Notes: generated by a model from the letters alone, not told the origin. 44,877 nucleotides of DNA from Treponema sp. (GCA_017449265.1 JAFSJW010000100.1:1-44877), one strand, 5' to 3'. Positions 13,782-22,712 are shown, numbered from the stretch's first letter. Translations and numbers: made by a program.

Positions 13782-14463
13782 AGTCCACTTGATTTTTCTT
13801 GCTGTCGGCAATCCACACCGTCTGGTTCAAAAAATAGAAAAAAACCGCAATCGCTGAACATACGAGCTTTCCCAAAAGAGAGCCGAACAAAAAGCCGATG
13901 TTCACGGAAGAGATTTCTGTGGCAAAGAAAAGTGTCGGCAAATAATAGAAAAGAGAATTAATCCATACAGTTCCCAAAATACATACAAAAGTAAGAATAT
14001 ATTTGTTCAGCGCAGAGAATTTTTTCATCACGCCGAACATGAGCCATAAGCAAAGAAGCGAACTTATCGAACTTATTACATAGTTTGAGAAAATAATCAA
14101 CAAGTCTGACGAAATTTTTCCTGACTGAAGAAATCTTGCAAAAAATTCAATCACGGCACTTACAAGAATTGCCTGTATCGTTGTAATCGCCATTGATTTT
14201 GCCTCATTGACGGAATAATCTTTTGCCCTCAGATATACCGTAAAAACGAAGAGCGTGTACAAAATCGAGTCTATCCCGAATGTCATTCCGAATGCGGGGC
14301 TTGGCAAAGTTATAGCATTGTAAATATTTGCGTTTATTGCTGTTCCGATTGCAACAAGAATCAGCGTATCAACATCTCTGTACTGCCTGAAAAAACTAGT
14401 GGACGCAAAAGCAAAAACTGAAATAAAAATCCATATCAAAATCATTCTTAAATTATATATCAA
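13780..14463 (-). CDS. Polytopic membrane protein of unknown function
   Basis: A 227-residue protein with about six predicted membrane helices (for example ILIWIFISVFAFASTSF, ILYTLFVFTVYL, AITTIQAILVSAVIEF, IGFLFGSLLGKLVCSAIAVF). Its size and glycine-containing loops recall VUT/QueT-like small-molecule uptake components, but no motif proves it. The start could be the first Met or Met7. It is divergent from the sugar-binding lipoprotein at 14503 and shares a 24-40 bp promoter region with it, so a link to that operon is possible. Confidence 0.55.
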   Translation of the reverse strand: MIYNLRMILIWIFISVFAFASTSFFRQYRDVDTLILVAIGTAINANIYNAITLPSPAFGMTFGIDSILYTLFVFTVYLRAKDYSVNEAKSMAITTIQAILVSAVIEFFARFLQSGKISSDLLIIFSNYVISSISSLLCLWLMFGVMKKFSALNKYILTFVCILGTVWINSLFYYLPTLFFATEISSVNIGFLFGSLLGKLVCSAIAVFFYFLNQTVWIADSKKNQVD

Positions 14464-14502
14464 AAATTGACAAAGTGAAGTTAAAGATTGAAAATAAATA
14501 TT

Positions 14503-15588
14503 ATGGGAAAAATATTGAAAAAAATCTGTCTGTACTTTCTGCCTCTTTCCACCCTTGCTTTTTCATCTTGTACAAAAAAAATCGACATTGGAATCATTCT
14601 TCCAACAAAAAACGAACCAAGATGGCTTCAGGACGAAAAAGCCTTCAAATCGCAACTGGGGCAGCAACTTTCCGCAGAACTTCTTTTTGTGGAAGAAAAT
14701 GTGCGTTCAGAAACGGACTGCGTGGAGGAATTTTTGAAGAAAAAAGCAAAAATCCTCATAATTGCCCCTCATTCAGAAGACGAAGCAGTAAAAGCCGTTG
14801 AAAAAGCAAAAAGCAATGGTATGAGCATAATTTCTTACGACAGGCTCATTACAAACACGCAGTCAGTTGATTATTTCGTTACTTTCGACAGCTTTCAGGT
14901 AGGCGTAATGCAAGGACTTTTTCTGAACGAGCAAACTGAACGCGGCTCAAAAGGAAACCCCTTGTACCTGTACGCAGGCTCACTGGCAGATGAAAATTCA
15001 TTCATTTTCTTCAGCGGAGCATGGTCAGTTCTGCAGCCAAAGATTGCGGACGGCACTTATACTGTTTGCAATGTTTCGGACGGTGAAATTCTGAAAGACA
15101 AAAAAAATCTTTCGCGCCACGAGCTTGAACATCTTATGGCGCAGATTTCCACCGACTGGAATTTTCAGACGGCAAAAGCCCTTGCCGAAAAAAATCTTGC
15201 CGCCGCAACTGAAGCGCAGAAAAAAAATTGCTTCATACTTGCCCCGAACGACAATACGGCGCGCGCAATATCGGATGTGTTCTATAAGACCGTTCCCGAC
15301 GGCTCGTTCATAATAACCGGGCAGGACGCAGAAAATGAATCAATAAAGTATATTCTCAACGGCAAGCAGGATATGACTATCTGGAAAAACACGAATGTAC
15401 TGGCAAAAGACGCAATCAACCTTGCCACGGACATAATTGAAAAACGCACTCCAATAACCAGTACCACTTACAACAATGGAAAGAAAGATGTTCCGACAAA
15501 GCAAACTGCCGTAACCGTCATAGACAAAAACAATGTAAACATGCTTATTGATTCAGATTACAACGGAATCAAAGCAAAATACAAATAG
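14503..15588 (+). CDS. Periplasmic sugar-binding lipoprotein (type 1 periplasmic-binding fold)
   Basis: A 361-residue lipoprotein: signal peptide ending LAFSSC, then KKIDIGIILPTKNEPRW, the first strand and ligand loop of ribose/galactose/xylose-type binding proteins. Further blocks are ILIIAPHSEDEAVKAVEKAK, ISYDRLI, CFILAPNDNTARAISDVF and FIITGQDAENESIKYILNG, the classical two-lobe sugar-binding layout. The start is ATG 14503; a TTG at 14488 is possible, and neither has a strong binding site. No ABC permease or ATPase is adjacent. Instead, ten bases downstream begins a STAS/PP2C/RsbW partner switch, so this protein may be a sugar sensor rather than a transport component. Another possibility is that it serves a transporter encoded elsewhere. 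Confidence 0.8.
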   Translation: MGKILKKICLYFLPLSTLAFSSCTKKIDIGIILPTKNEPRWLQDEKAFKSQLGQQLSAELLFVEENVRSETDCVEEFLKKKAKILIIAPHSEDEAVKAVEKAKSNGMSIISYDRLITNTQSVDYFVTFDSFQVGVMQGLFLNEQTERGSKGNPLYLYAGSLADENSFIFFSGAWSVLQPKIADGTYTVCNVSDGEILKDKKNLSRHELEHLMAQISTDWNFQTAKALAEKNLAAATEAQKKNCFILAPNDNTARAISDVFYKTVPDGSFIITGQDAENESIKYILNGKQDMTIWKNTNVLAKDAINLATDIIEKRTPITSTTYNNGKKDVPTKQTAVTVIDKNNVNMLIDSDYNGIKAKYK

Positions 15589-15598
15589 GGGATGAATT

Positions 15599-15895
15599 AT
15601 GGTTATAGAGAAAAAACAAGACGGAAGCGCAATAGTCCTTATTCCAGCAGGATTAATCGACACTTCCTCAGCAACTGATTTTGACAATGAAATTGAGGAC
15701 TCTTTGAAAGAAACAAAAAATCTTACTATTGATTTCTCAAAAGTGACATACATTTCATCATCTGGTCTGAGGGCGTTGGTCAAAGCCCAAAAAAAAGCGA
15801 GCGTAGACGGTGTTTTGAAAATTACAAATGTGCGCGGCGCCGTAAAAGAAGTTTTCGATTTAACCGGATTCAGCGAGTTTCTTTCGCTTGAGTAG
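15599..15895 (+). CDS. STAS-domain anti-anti-sigma factor (SpoIIAA/RsbV type)
   Basis: A 98-residue single STAS domain. The conserved block LTIDFSKVTYISSSGLRALV contains the Ser that the partner kinase phosphorylates (Ser54 or Ser55). Unphosphorylated, such proteins bind the RsbW-like kinase and release its target, usually a sigma factor. It lies ten bases after the binding protein and is followed by the PP2C phosphatase and the kinase, giving a complete switch. No sigma factor gene is in the window, so the output may be a sigma factor elsewhere, a second-messenger enzyme or another STAS target. Confidence 0.9.
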   Translation: MVIEKKQDGSAIVLIPAGLIDTSSATDFDNEIEDSLKETKNLTIDFSKVTYISSSGLRALVKAQKKASVDGVLKITNVRGAVKEVFDLTGFSEFLSLE

Positions 15896-15924
15896 ACTGG
15901 ATATATGAAAAAATCGCAAAATAT

Positions 15925-17625
15925 TTGATTATAACGATTGGTTGCTGCGCTGTTTTCTATTTTCTCGGCGAGCCGTTCCGCTCATACCTGAAACTTTCCG
16001 AAACAACGGAAGTCCGCCCTGTAGCGGTACTGCCCGTTTTGTTCGCAATGTCCTTCGGTTTTGCCGGAACTTTGGGCTGCGCGTTCGGAAACCTTCTGGC
16101 GGACATTTTCTCAGGCTATCCGCCAGCAGCATTTGTGCCAGGATTTTTTATCCAGCTTATTTACGGCTACATTCCTGTAATCATCTGGAATCATTTACGA
16201 AAAAACGAGGAGAACAAATTCAGGTTCGACCGCGTTTACAAAATACTCCAGTACTTGCTCATCATACTTGCAGATTCTGTTCTGGTTTCGCTCATGGTCT
16301 GGGGGCTTATCTCCGCCGTGTACAAAACCCCGCTCTTCGGGCTTGGATTTTTCAACACATTCTTCAACGAGATGATTTTTTTTATCGTGCTTGGGATTCC
16401 GTACCTGAGCTTGTCATCAGTCCTTTTCCAAATAAGCAGGCAAAGGAAAAAAAACTTAAAAACGCTGATTCTTTTCTCTCTGAACGAAAAATTCATTCTG
16501 TTTTTTCTTGTCACTGCCATATTGATTTCGGTCATTATGGGGGTAAACGCCTATTTCATTTTTAAAGATAAAAACCTTGACAACATGGCGTTTTGGAGTT
16601 ACATATATTTTGTAGTCGGAATCATGCTTTTTATTCTCCTTTCTGCGGCAATAGCTTTTTTGTCGTACATGGAGCGGTCGATTACCCGTCCGCTGGAGGG
16701 AATGTCAGATGCGGCAAAAAATTTTGGCCACGACATTGACATAAAACATGAAATCGAAATGATTCTTGCTAAATGCCACAAATATTTGTACTTCACTACG
16801 GAAATCGGAAGTCTTGCCCGCTCGTACAGCGCAATGGCAAACGAGCTTGGCGAGTATGTGAAGAATTTGACAAAGATTTCGGCAGAGAAAAAAAAGAACG
16901 AGACGCAACTAAAAATCGCTACTGAAATTCAGCTTGGTGCGCTACCCAAGCCGATTGAGCTGGAAACCGTGGATATTTATGCGTCAATGACACCGGCTCT
17001 TGAGGTCGGCGGTGATTTCTACGACTTTTTCAAGCTGGATGAAAATCACATAGCCCTTTTCATAGCCGATGTTTCTGGAAAGGGAATTCCGGCCGCAATG
17101 TTTATGATGACTGCAAAAATCATATTGCGCCAGAATCTGAAAAACCACCTTTCCCCAGCAAAAGCTCTTGAGGAGACGAACTACGAGCTGTGCCGCGAAA
17201 ACCCAGCGGAAATGTTCGTAACATGCTTCTGCGCAATTTTGGACACAAAAACAAATGTCCTCACATGCGCGAATGCTGGACATGAAAAGCCGGCCGTGTG
17301 CCGAAAGAACGGAAATTTTTCCTTTGACGACACAAAAGGCGGATTCATTCTTGGCTGCTCTGAAAAATCAAGGTACAAGGATTTTCAGATTGGGCTTTAC
17401 CCCGGCGACATAGTTTTCATGTGTACGGACGGAATCCCTGAGTCTATGACGGCGCAAGAAGAGCAGTTCGGAAACGACAGGCTTATTTCGGTGCTGAACG
17501 GTTCAAAAGACAAAAGTTTGTCTGAGATTTGTTCAGGTGTAAAAAAAGCAGTTTCGGATTTTAGCGGAAATCTTCCGCAATTTGACGATATAACCGTTCT
17601 TATTTTTAAGATTAAGGAAAAATGA
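15925..17625 (+). CDS. Membrane-bound PP2C-type serine phosphatase (RsbU/SpoIIE family)
   Basis: About 566 residues. An N-terminal membrane sensor of five or more helices (to about 165) resembles small-molecule-binding membrane modules. It is followed by two more helices (about 187-240) around a short loop, a HAMP-like linker (SITRPLEGMSDAAKNFG), a coiled coil, and the SpoIIE/PP2C domain from about 345: EVGGDFYDFF, then DVSGKGIPAAMFMM, then CANAGHEKP, with metal-binding aspartates. It dephosphorylates the STAS protein. The start is unclear: ATG 15905 followed by six As is one base short of the long frame (seven As would give MKKIAKYLIITIG). TTG 15925 lacks a binding site and would trim the first helix. 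Confidence 0.85.
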   Translation: MIITIGCCAVFYFLGEPFRSYLKLSETTEVRPVAVLPVLFAMSFGFAGTLGCAFGNLLADIFSGYPPAAFVPGFFIQLIYGYIPVIIWNHLRKNEENKFRFDRVYKILQYLLIILADSVLVSLMVWGLISAVYKTPLFGLGFFNTFFNEMIFFIVLGIPYLSLSSVLFQISRQRKKNLKTLILFSLNEKFILFFLVTAILISVIMGVNAYFIFKDKNLDNMAFWSYIYFVVGIMLFILLSAAIAFLSYMERSITRPLEGMSDAAKNFGHDIDIKHEIEMILAKCHKYLYFTTEIGSLARSYSAMANELGEYVKNLTKISAEKKKNETQLKIATEIQLGALPKPIELETVDIYASMTPALEVGGDFYDFFKLDENHIALFIADVSGKGIPAAMFMMTAKIILRQNLKNHLSPAKALEETNYELCRENPAEMFVTCFCAILDTKTNVLTCANAGHEKPAVCRKNGNFSFDDTKGGFILGCSEKSRYKDFQIGLYPGDIVFMCTDGIPESMTAQEEQFGNDRLISVLNGSKDKSLSEICSGVKKAVSDFSGNLPQFDDITVLIFKIKEK

Positions 17626-17629
17626 CAAG

Positions 17630-18046
17630 ATGAGTGATTCTGAAGTAAGAAAATTCGATGTTACAAAAAAAGAAAGCATAAACTCCGTTCAGGATTTTGT
17701 AAGCGAGTGGTGCGAAAACAACGGCGTCAGCATGAAAAGTATAACGAAGCTGAGCGTTTGCATCGATGAAATTGCAAGCAACATAATTTTTTACAGCGGC
17801 GCAACATTTTTCTCTGTCGAATGTAAAGATAATGGCGATGATATTTCTATCCGATTCTCAGATGACGGCAAAGAATTTGACCCGCTAACACAAGCAAAAG
17901 AGCCTGATATTGCCCTTAGTCTTGAGGAGCGCGAAATCGGGGGACTTGGTATTTTCATGGTCAAGAAAATGATGAAATCCGTTTCCTACGCAAGAAACGG
18001 AAATCTCAACGAGCTTACTATGATAACTGAAAAAAGCAGCAGCTAA
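17630..18046 (+). CDS. RsbW-like anti-sigma factor / serine kinase (HATPase)
   Basis: A 138-residue GHKL ATPase. N box LSVCIDEIASNII, G1 box SDDGKEFDPL and G2 box GGLGIFMVKKMM are all present. Such kinases phosphorylate the STAS protein and sequester an output factor when ATP-bound. It starts four bases after the phosphatase stop, so binding protein, STAS, phosphatase and kinase form one operon. Nothing follows in the same direction; the next gene is convergent. The partner sigma factor is not encoded nearby. Confidence 0.9.
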   Translation: MSDSEVRKFDVTKKESINSVQDFVSEWCENNGVSMKSITKLSVCIDEIASNIIFYSGATFFSVECKDNGDDISIRFSDDGKEFDPLTQAKEPDIALSLEEREIGGLGIFMVKKMMKSVSYARNGNLNELTMITEKSSS

Positions 18047-18089
18047 AGAATCGGGTTTAATGCCCAAAGTTTTTCTGAGCAACTCGTCC

Positions 18090-19115
18090 TCACAAAAAAT
18101 ACTTTCCTATAAACGGAATTTTTTTCAGGGCGAGCGAAATTGCGCATGATGCAGAAAAAACCAAGAGCGAAATAAGCGGAACTGAAATAATCGGAGAAAA
18201 AGAAAGTGCCGTTATTCCATGCTCGGTAAAAACATTCAGAACCGCAATATGAATCAGGTAAACTCCCAGGCTAAGGCTTGAAAAAATAGAAACGATTTTC
18301 TTCAGTATTCCGCCACATTCAGAGTGCTGCTTGAAAAAGACGAATACTGCCGCGCTCTCAAAAAGCGTTGTCAATGAAATCCACTGAAAATAATTCTGGC
18401 TTGCCCTATGATTTTTCATCGACACAGCCGAATTCAGAAAAGCCGCCGAAATAAGGCTGACCACCCCGAGCAAATAAATAATCCGTCTCTGAGCCGGAGT
18501 AATCTCAGCCTCATTCAGAACTTTTCCCAAGACAAAATAGGATGAGAATCCGGACACAAGGGACAAATTCATTACAGAAACATTTCTTGCCATTGATGAT
18601 ATAGTCTGTCTGAAATGATTTCCGAAAAAATCCCGCGAAATCATAATGAATTCGGGAATCAAAAAAACAAATATGAACGCCAGTCCCAGAAAATAGCCTG
18701 CGATGAATTTTTTTCTGGTAATTTCCCGTAAAATCGGCACGCAAAAATAGAGTCCAATTATCATAAGAATAAACCACATATGAAAATTGCCTTCAAGAAT
18801 ATCTTTCAACTTAAGCGAATGAGTTTGAAGCAGACAGTACAAAATGCTCCAGAAAACAAAAATCCGTGCCATTTTGAAAATGTATTTTCTGAACATCGTT
18901 GAAGCAGGAATATCCTTTCCAAGAAAAATAGCCCCGCTTATCATCACAAAAACAGGAACTGCCCAACGCACTATGCTTTCGTAAAAATTCAAAACTTGCC
19001 ACTCAAATCCGTTGACATCCGAAAAATCAAATTTCACGGCTCCCACATGAAGAAAAACGATTGCAAATGTTGCCGCAACGCGGAGGCAGTCCAAATAATG
19101 AACGCGGTTTTCCAT
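18090..19115 (-). CDS. Membrane acyltransferase family 3 protein (OafA/WecH-like)
   Basis: A 341-residue integral membrane protein with about ten helices. The start YLDCLRVAATFAIVFLHVGA carries the D-x-x-R and catalytic His pattern of acyltransferase-3 proteins, and GNFHMWFILMIIGLYF is the second conserved block. These enzymes transfer acetyl or other acyl groups to sugars of surface polysaccharide, peptidoglycan or secreted glycans. It is the last gene of an operon with uvrD and the aminotransferase-like gene (13 bp after the latter). The acceptor is unknown. Confidence 0.85.
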   Translation of the reverse strand: MENRVHYLDCLRVAATFAIVFLHVGAVKFDFSDVNGFEWQVLNFYESIVRWAVPVFVMISGAIFLGKDIPASTMFRKYIFKMARIFVFWSILYCLLQTHSLKLKDILEGNFHMWFILMIIGLYFCVPILREITRKKFIAGYFLGLAFIFVFLIPEFIMISRDFFGNHFRQTISSMARNVSVMNLSLVSGFSSYFVLGKVLNEAEITPAQRRIIYLLGVVSLISAAFLNSAVSMKNHRASQNYFQWISLTTLFESAAVFVFFKQHSECGGILKKIVSIFSSLSLGVYLIHIAVLNVFTEHGITALSFSPIISVPLISLLVFSASCAISLALKKIPFIGKYFL

Positions 19116-19128
19116 AATACTCCCTCAG

Positions 19129-19923
19129 TTAAAATTCAAACGGATTGTTCTTGAGCTTTGTAAAATTGCCTTTGTCCGCGCCGAACGGAACGATGCTCGG
19201 AACATTAAAATCCGGGCTTATGACTATGCCACAGTCAAGGCAATGGACAATAAAATCCTTGTAGCGTTCCTGCCCCACTTTCGGGAAAAGATACGGGCCT
19301 TTTCGCATCCAGTATTTTGTAAGAACTGTATCATATATGAACCAGTCCTTTTCCTCCCGCGTCTGAAGCTCTGAAATCAAATCATAAATCGAGCGCGTAA
19401 TTGCGGCGGAAAGCGGAGCCGGAACACAATACACGCTGTCACCGCACGGAACATCTTCTTTCATCGCAATAACAAAAACCGTATCACCGAACGGAAACGG
19501 CGGGGCTATAAGAACACAATCTTTTTCGCGCCAGTCAATATTCTCCTGATTCCACGGAATGAAATCCACTGCGCAAAGGGAGTTGCTTTTTGCAAAATCC
19601 AGAGCATCGTCGCGCGAGTTAAAAACATGGACGAATCTCTCGCCAGCAAGAAGCTCCGACACGGCTCTTGAAAGCTGGCTCTGCCCCCCGCTAACCCTTG
19701 GGGAAAAATCCGTAGCGAAAGTTCCGATTATTTTGCGCTCCAGAACATTCTTAAAAACAGTAACCGCGCTTCCTTTTCCCCAGCCGAGAATAGCCCTGCC
19801 GCCTTCCTGATACATATCAACGAGCCGAACCCCCTTTGATGTATACAAAAAACAGTCTCTGGCGCGCTTTACAGCCCCGAACCGCGAGAAAATTTCTTCT
19901 ATCATATATTGCTTCATATTCAT
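19129..19923 (-). CDS. Aminotransferase-like protein lacking the usual PLP-binding half
   Basis: A 264-residue protein. The N-terminal part (RFGAVKRARDCFLYTSKGVR, then LVDMYQEGGRAILGWG) resembles the start of class III aminotransferases, where a G-x-x-L-x-D-x-x-x-D-x-G-R-A-I-L-G-H block is typical. The remainder is much shorter than the usual 400 or more residues, and I do not see the DE...GRTG segment or the PLP lysine region. It therefore probably has no transamination activity and may be a conserved spirochaetal protein of another role. It lies between uvrD (13 bp) and the acyltransferase (13 bp) in a tight operon. Confidence 0.5.
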   Translation of the reverse strand: MNMKQYMIEEIFSRFGAVKRARDCFLYTSKGVRLVDMYQEGGRAILGWGKGSAVTVFKNVLERKIIGTFATDFSPRVSGGQSQLSRAVSELLAGERFVHVFNSRDDALDFAKSNSLCAVDFIPWNQENIDWREKDCVLIAPPFPFGDTVFVIAMKEDVPCGDSVYCVPAPLSAAITRSIYDLISELQTREEKDWFIYDTVLTKYWMRKGPYLFPKVGQERYKDFIVHCLDCGIVISPDFNVPSIVPFGADKGNFTKLKNNPFEF

Positions 19924-19936
19924 TTTGCCCTGCCTC

Positions 19937-22312
19937 TTAATTTTTCACAATCATAAGATTTTTGCCCTGATACTTCGGAAGAAACTTTTTGACTTCCGAA
20001 TTCTCGAAAGTGACACTTATGCAATATTCTCCGTCATCATCCTCACTTGCCGAAGAAATGACACCATAGCCGTAATCGTCATGGTAAATACAAACGCCCC
20101 GCTTGTACTTGGATTTTATCGGATCGCCCTCAACATCAGGATTTGAAAGTCCGTTCTTACCGTAGTCACCGCCTCGGAAACCGCTTCCCTTGTATCGCGA
20201 AGGAATCTGCCCGATTGCCTTTATGCCCTCAGTCCCCATTTCCAGAAGGAACGGACTGCACTTCATGTACTCAACATGCCCGTACATACGCCGCACGGCA
20301 CAGCTCGTAAGATAAAGCTCATTCTTTGCCCGCGTGATTCCCACATAGCAAAGCCGCCTCTCCTCTTCCATCTCCTCCTCGTTGTCGCCATTGCGCGGAA
20401 AAACACCCTCTTCCATGCCAGTCATAACAACGCGGTTGAATTCCAGACCTTTCGTGTTGTGAAGGGTTATAAGAGCAACGCCGTCAGCCGCAATATCCTC
20501 ATCTTGATTTGAAAGAGTGCGGTCAAGCTGAATATTGTCAAGAAAATCCAAAAGCCCCTGCATCGCAAGCGGATACGGAACAGCCGAATTCGCAAGCTCC
20601 TGAATATTCTCAACGCGGAAAGTATGCTCGTCCTTGTCCCTTTCGTCGTAATACGAAATAAGCCCCGACTTCCTTGCAATAACTTCAATCAGCTCGGAAA
20701 GAGTTTTTTTACCCGAAGATGTTTTGTTTCGCTCAAAATTACTGTCGTTCATAGGAAGCGAATCGTCCTGAGAATCTATGCTGCCAGAAACAATCTGTTC
20801 CGCCAGCTGTCCTCCTGCTGTGGCATCTTCGCCGAAAAGCGAATCAATCTCATCGAAAATCTCAAGGAACTTTGAAAGCTCCCCGCGGACTTTTGCCGAA
20901 AGGCTCTGCAACTTATTACGGCAAGCTGTGATTATGTCATTTTGCTGTTCGGTCTGAGCTGCAAGCACGATTGCATCCTGAGTTTTGCCTCCAATTCCTC
21001 GCGCCGGCTTGTTTATGATTCTGCGAAACGCAATTTCATTTTTGTGGTTCGCCACAAGCTCAAGCCATGCGAGTAAATCCTTGACTTCCTCGCGCTCAAA
21101 AAATTTCAGCGAGCCGACAATAACATACGGAATCTTTTTTCGCACGAACTCGCTCTCAAAACCAAGCGACTGGGCATTAGTACGGTACAAAACAGCCCAG
21201 TCCGAGTACGGAACGCCAAGAGCATGAGTTTTCTGAATCAAGTCCGCGCAGAAATGAGCCTCATCGTCCTGATTCGGCAAAAACGCAAGCACAGGAATTT
21301 TTCCGCTGCCCCGCTCCGCCCGTAAATTTTTTCCCAGACGACCGCGATTGTTCCGTATAACATTGTCCGCAAGCGAAAGAATTTCCTGAGTTGAGCGGTA
21401 ATTGCTTTCAAGGCGTACGATTTTGGTTCCCGCAAAAATCTTCGGGAAATTCAAAATGTTCTGAATCTCTGCACCGCGGAATTTGTAAATCGACTGGTCA
21501 TCATCACCCACGACACAAACATAAGTTCCGCTACCCTCATTCAAGCCTGAAAGTGCCTCAAGCAATTTGAACTGAGCCACATTGGAATCCTGATACTCAT
21601 CGACCATAATCACGCGGAACCTGCGGTACATTCTTTCCCGCAAAACAGCATTCTCTTCAAGAGCAAGGTACGGAAGAAGAATCAAATCCCCAAAGTCAAC
21701 ATTTCCTGTGGCACGAAGCCGCTTTTCGTAAGCCTCATACATCTGCGGAAAATCGCTAGGATTCAAAAAATCATCGCGCTCAAAAAGCTCCGGGCTGTCC
21801 GGTTTAAGGCAATAATCTTTCGCAAGCGCGATTTTCCGCGCGTACTGGGCGGCGTCTTTTTTGGTCAGCTTAGGCTCAACTTTCTGAATCAGAGAAACAA
21901 CATCGTCATCATCATAAACAGTAAAATTCGGGTCAACGCCGGCATATTCGGCATAAATACGAAGAAACCACGCGCCAAAAGAATGAAAAGTCCTAATTTG
22001 AGCTTCGCTCGCTTTTGGCTCAAGCGAAATTGCCCTTTCGTACATTTCATTCGCCGCCTTTTTGGTAAAAGTCACGGCAAGGATTGAATACGGATTCACA
22101 TTTTTCTCGCCGATAAGATACGCAATCTTCGTTGTAATGACTCTTGTTTTTCCTGAGCCAGCCCCAGCCAGAATCAAAAGAGGACTCCCTTCATGGACTA
22201 CAGCTTCATGCTGCTCCGTGTTCAAAACCGAAAGATATTCCTCCGCGCGCCCGGAAAGACCGCTTGTTTGAGAAGATGCAATGTTGGATAATATTTCGTC
22301 TTCAAGTGACAT
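19937..22312 (-). CDS. pcrA: UvrD/PcrA-type superfamily 1 DNA helicase
   Basis: A 791-residue 3'-5' helicase of nucleotide-excision repair, mismatch repair and replication-fork upkeep. Motifs in order: Q motif LNTEQHEAV, Walker A AGAGSGKT (49-56), DEYQDSN (about 237), GDDDQSIYKFRGA (about 274), ESNYRST, TLHNTKGLEF and CYVGITRAK (about 659). The C-terminus carries the RNA-polymerase-binding tail typical of PcrA/UvrD (RGVCIYHDDYGYGVI). Length is slightly greater than the usual 720-750 owing to inserts in the 2B region. It heads an operon with two unrelated genes and is divergent from the tRNA genes. Confidence 0.92.
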   Translation of the reverse strand: MSLEDEILSNIASSQTSGLSGRAEEYLSVLNTEQHEAVVHEGSPLLILAGAGSGKTRVITTKIAYLIGEKNVNPYSILAVTFTKKAANEMYERAISLEPKASEAQIRTFHSFGAWFLRIYAEYAGVDPNFTVYDDDDVVSLIQKVEPKLTKKDAAQYARKIALAKDYCLKPDSPELFERDDFLNPSDFPQMYEAYEKRLRATGNVDFGDLILLPYLALEENAVLRERMYRRFRVIMVDEYQDSNVAQFKLLEALSGLNEGSGTYVCVVGDDDQSIYKFRGAEIQNILNFPKIFAGTKIVRLESNYRSTQEILSLADNVIRNNRGRLGKNLRAERGSGKIPVLAFLPNQDDEAHFCADLIQKTHALGVPYSDWAVLYRTNAQSLGFESEFVRKKIPYVIVGSLKFFEREEVKDLLAWLELVANHKNEIAFRRIINKPARGIGGKTQDAIVLAAQTEQQNDIITACRNKLQSLSAKVRGELSKFLEIFDEIDSLFGEDATAGGQLAEQIVSGSIDSQDDSLPMNDSNFERNKTSSGKKTLSELIEVIARKSGLISYYDERDKDEHTFRVENIQELANSAVPYPLAMQGLLDFLDNIQLDRTLSNQDEDIAADGVALITLHNTKGLEFNRVVMTGMEEGVFPRNGDNEEEMEEERRLCYVGITRAKNELYLTSCAVRRMYGHVEYMKCSPFLLEMGTEGIKAIGQIPSRYKGSGFRGGDYGKNGLSNPDVEGDPIKSKYKRGVCIYHDDYGYGVISSASEDDDGEYCISVTFENSEVKKFLPKYQGKNLMIVKN

Positions 22313-22357
22313 GAAAAAGATTATAAGATAAATTTAGAAAAAAATATATTTAATCTA

Positions 22358-22387
22358 TTGACTAATAATCATATTTTTTGATATAGT
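22358..22387 (+). promoter_or_regulatory. Promoter of the tRNA-Val gene
   Basis: TTGACT (22358-22363) and TATAGT (22382-22387), 18-base spacer, ending 12 bases before the tRNA. Confidence 0.75.
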
Positions 22388-22399
22388 TAAAACATCAAC

Positions 22400-22472
22400 G
22401 GGCAGTTAGCTCAGCTGGTAGAGCCCCTGGTTTACACCCAGACTGTCGGGAGTTCGAACCTCTCACTGCCCA
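22400..22472 (+). tRNA. tRNA-Val (anticodon TAC)
   Basis: 73 nt. The acceptor stem GGGCAGT/ACTGCCC is perfect, with discriminator A. D arm TAGCTCAGCTGGTAGAGC and T arm with TTCGAAC are canonical. The anticodon loop TTTACAC gives TAC. The first anticodon-stem pair is mismatched. CCA is not encoded. Confidence 0.93.
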
Positions 22473-22479
22473 TGATTCA

Positions 22480-22504
22480 GCTAGTCCACTGGACTAGCTT
22501 TTTT
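22480..22504 (+). terminator. Terminator between tRNA-Val and tRNA-Pro
   Basis: GCTAGTCC and GGACTAGC form a perfect 8-bp stem with a 3-base loop, followed by six Ts. It lies directly between two tRNA genes, so partial read-through or an unseen second promoter must supply tRNA-Pro. Confidence 0.85.
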
Positions 22505-22507
22505 ATC

Positions 22508-22580
22508 CGGGATGTAGCGCAGCTGGTAGCGCGCTTGGTTTGGGACCAAGATGTCGCAGGTTCGATCCCTGTCATCCCGA
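22508..22580 (+). tRNA. tRNA-Pro (anticodon TGG)
   Basis: 73 nt. Acceptor CGGGATG/CATCCCG is perfect, with discriminator A. The anticodon stem CTTGG/CCAAG encloses TTTGGGA, giving TGG. T loop TTCGATC. CCA is not encoded. Confidence 0.95.
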
Positions 22581-22581
22581 T

Positions 22582-22615
22582 AAGACTTTCCATAACGGAA
22601 AGTCTTTTTTTTTTG
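22582..22615 (+). terminator. Terminator after tRNA-Pro
   Basis: AAGACTTTCC and GGAAAGTCTT form a perfect 10-bp stem around ATAAC, followed by a run of Ts. Confidence 0.93.
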
Positions 22616-22712
22616 TTCTAAACTGGACTATAATTTCTGTATACAAAAAAATCTTTTCTGAATTTTGCGCAAAAATCTTATCTTTTACAAATTCTATGAT
22701 ATTATACACTCT

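Noticed and set aside
22400..22580. An integration site at the tRNA pair
   Set aside because: Neither tRNA 3' end is repeated in the neighbourhood and no integrase or island follows; the next genes are ordinary lipoprotein genes.
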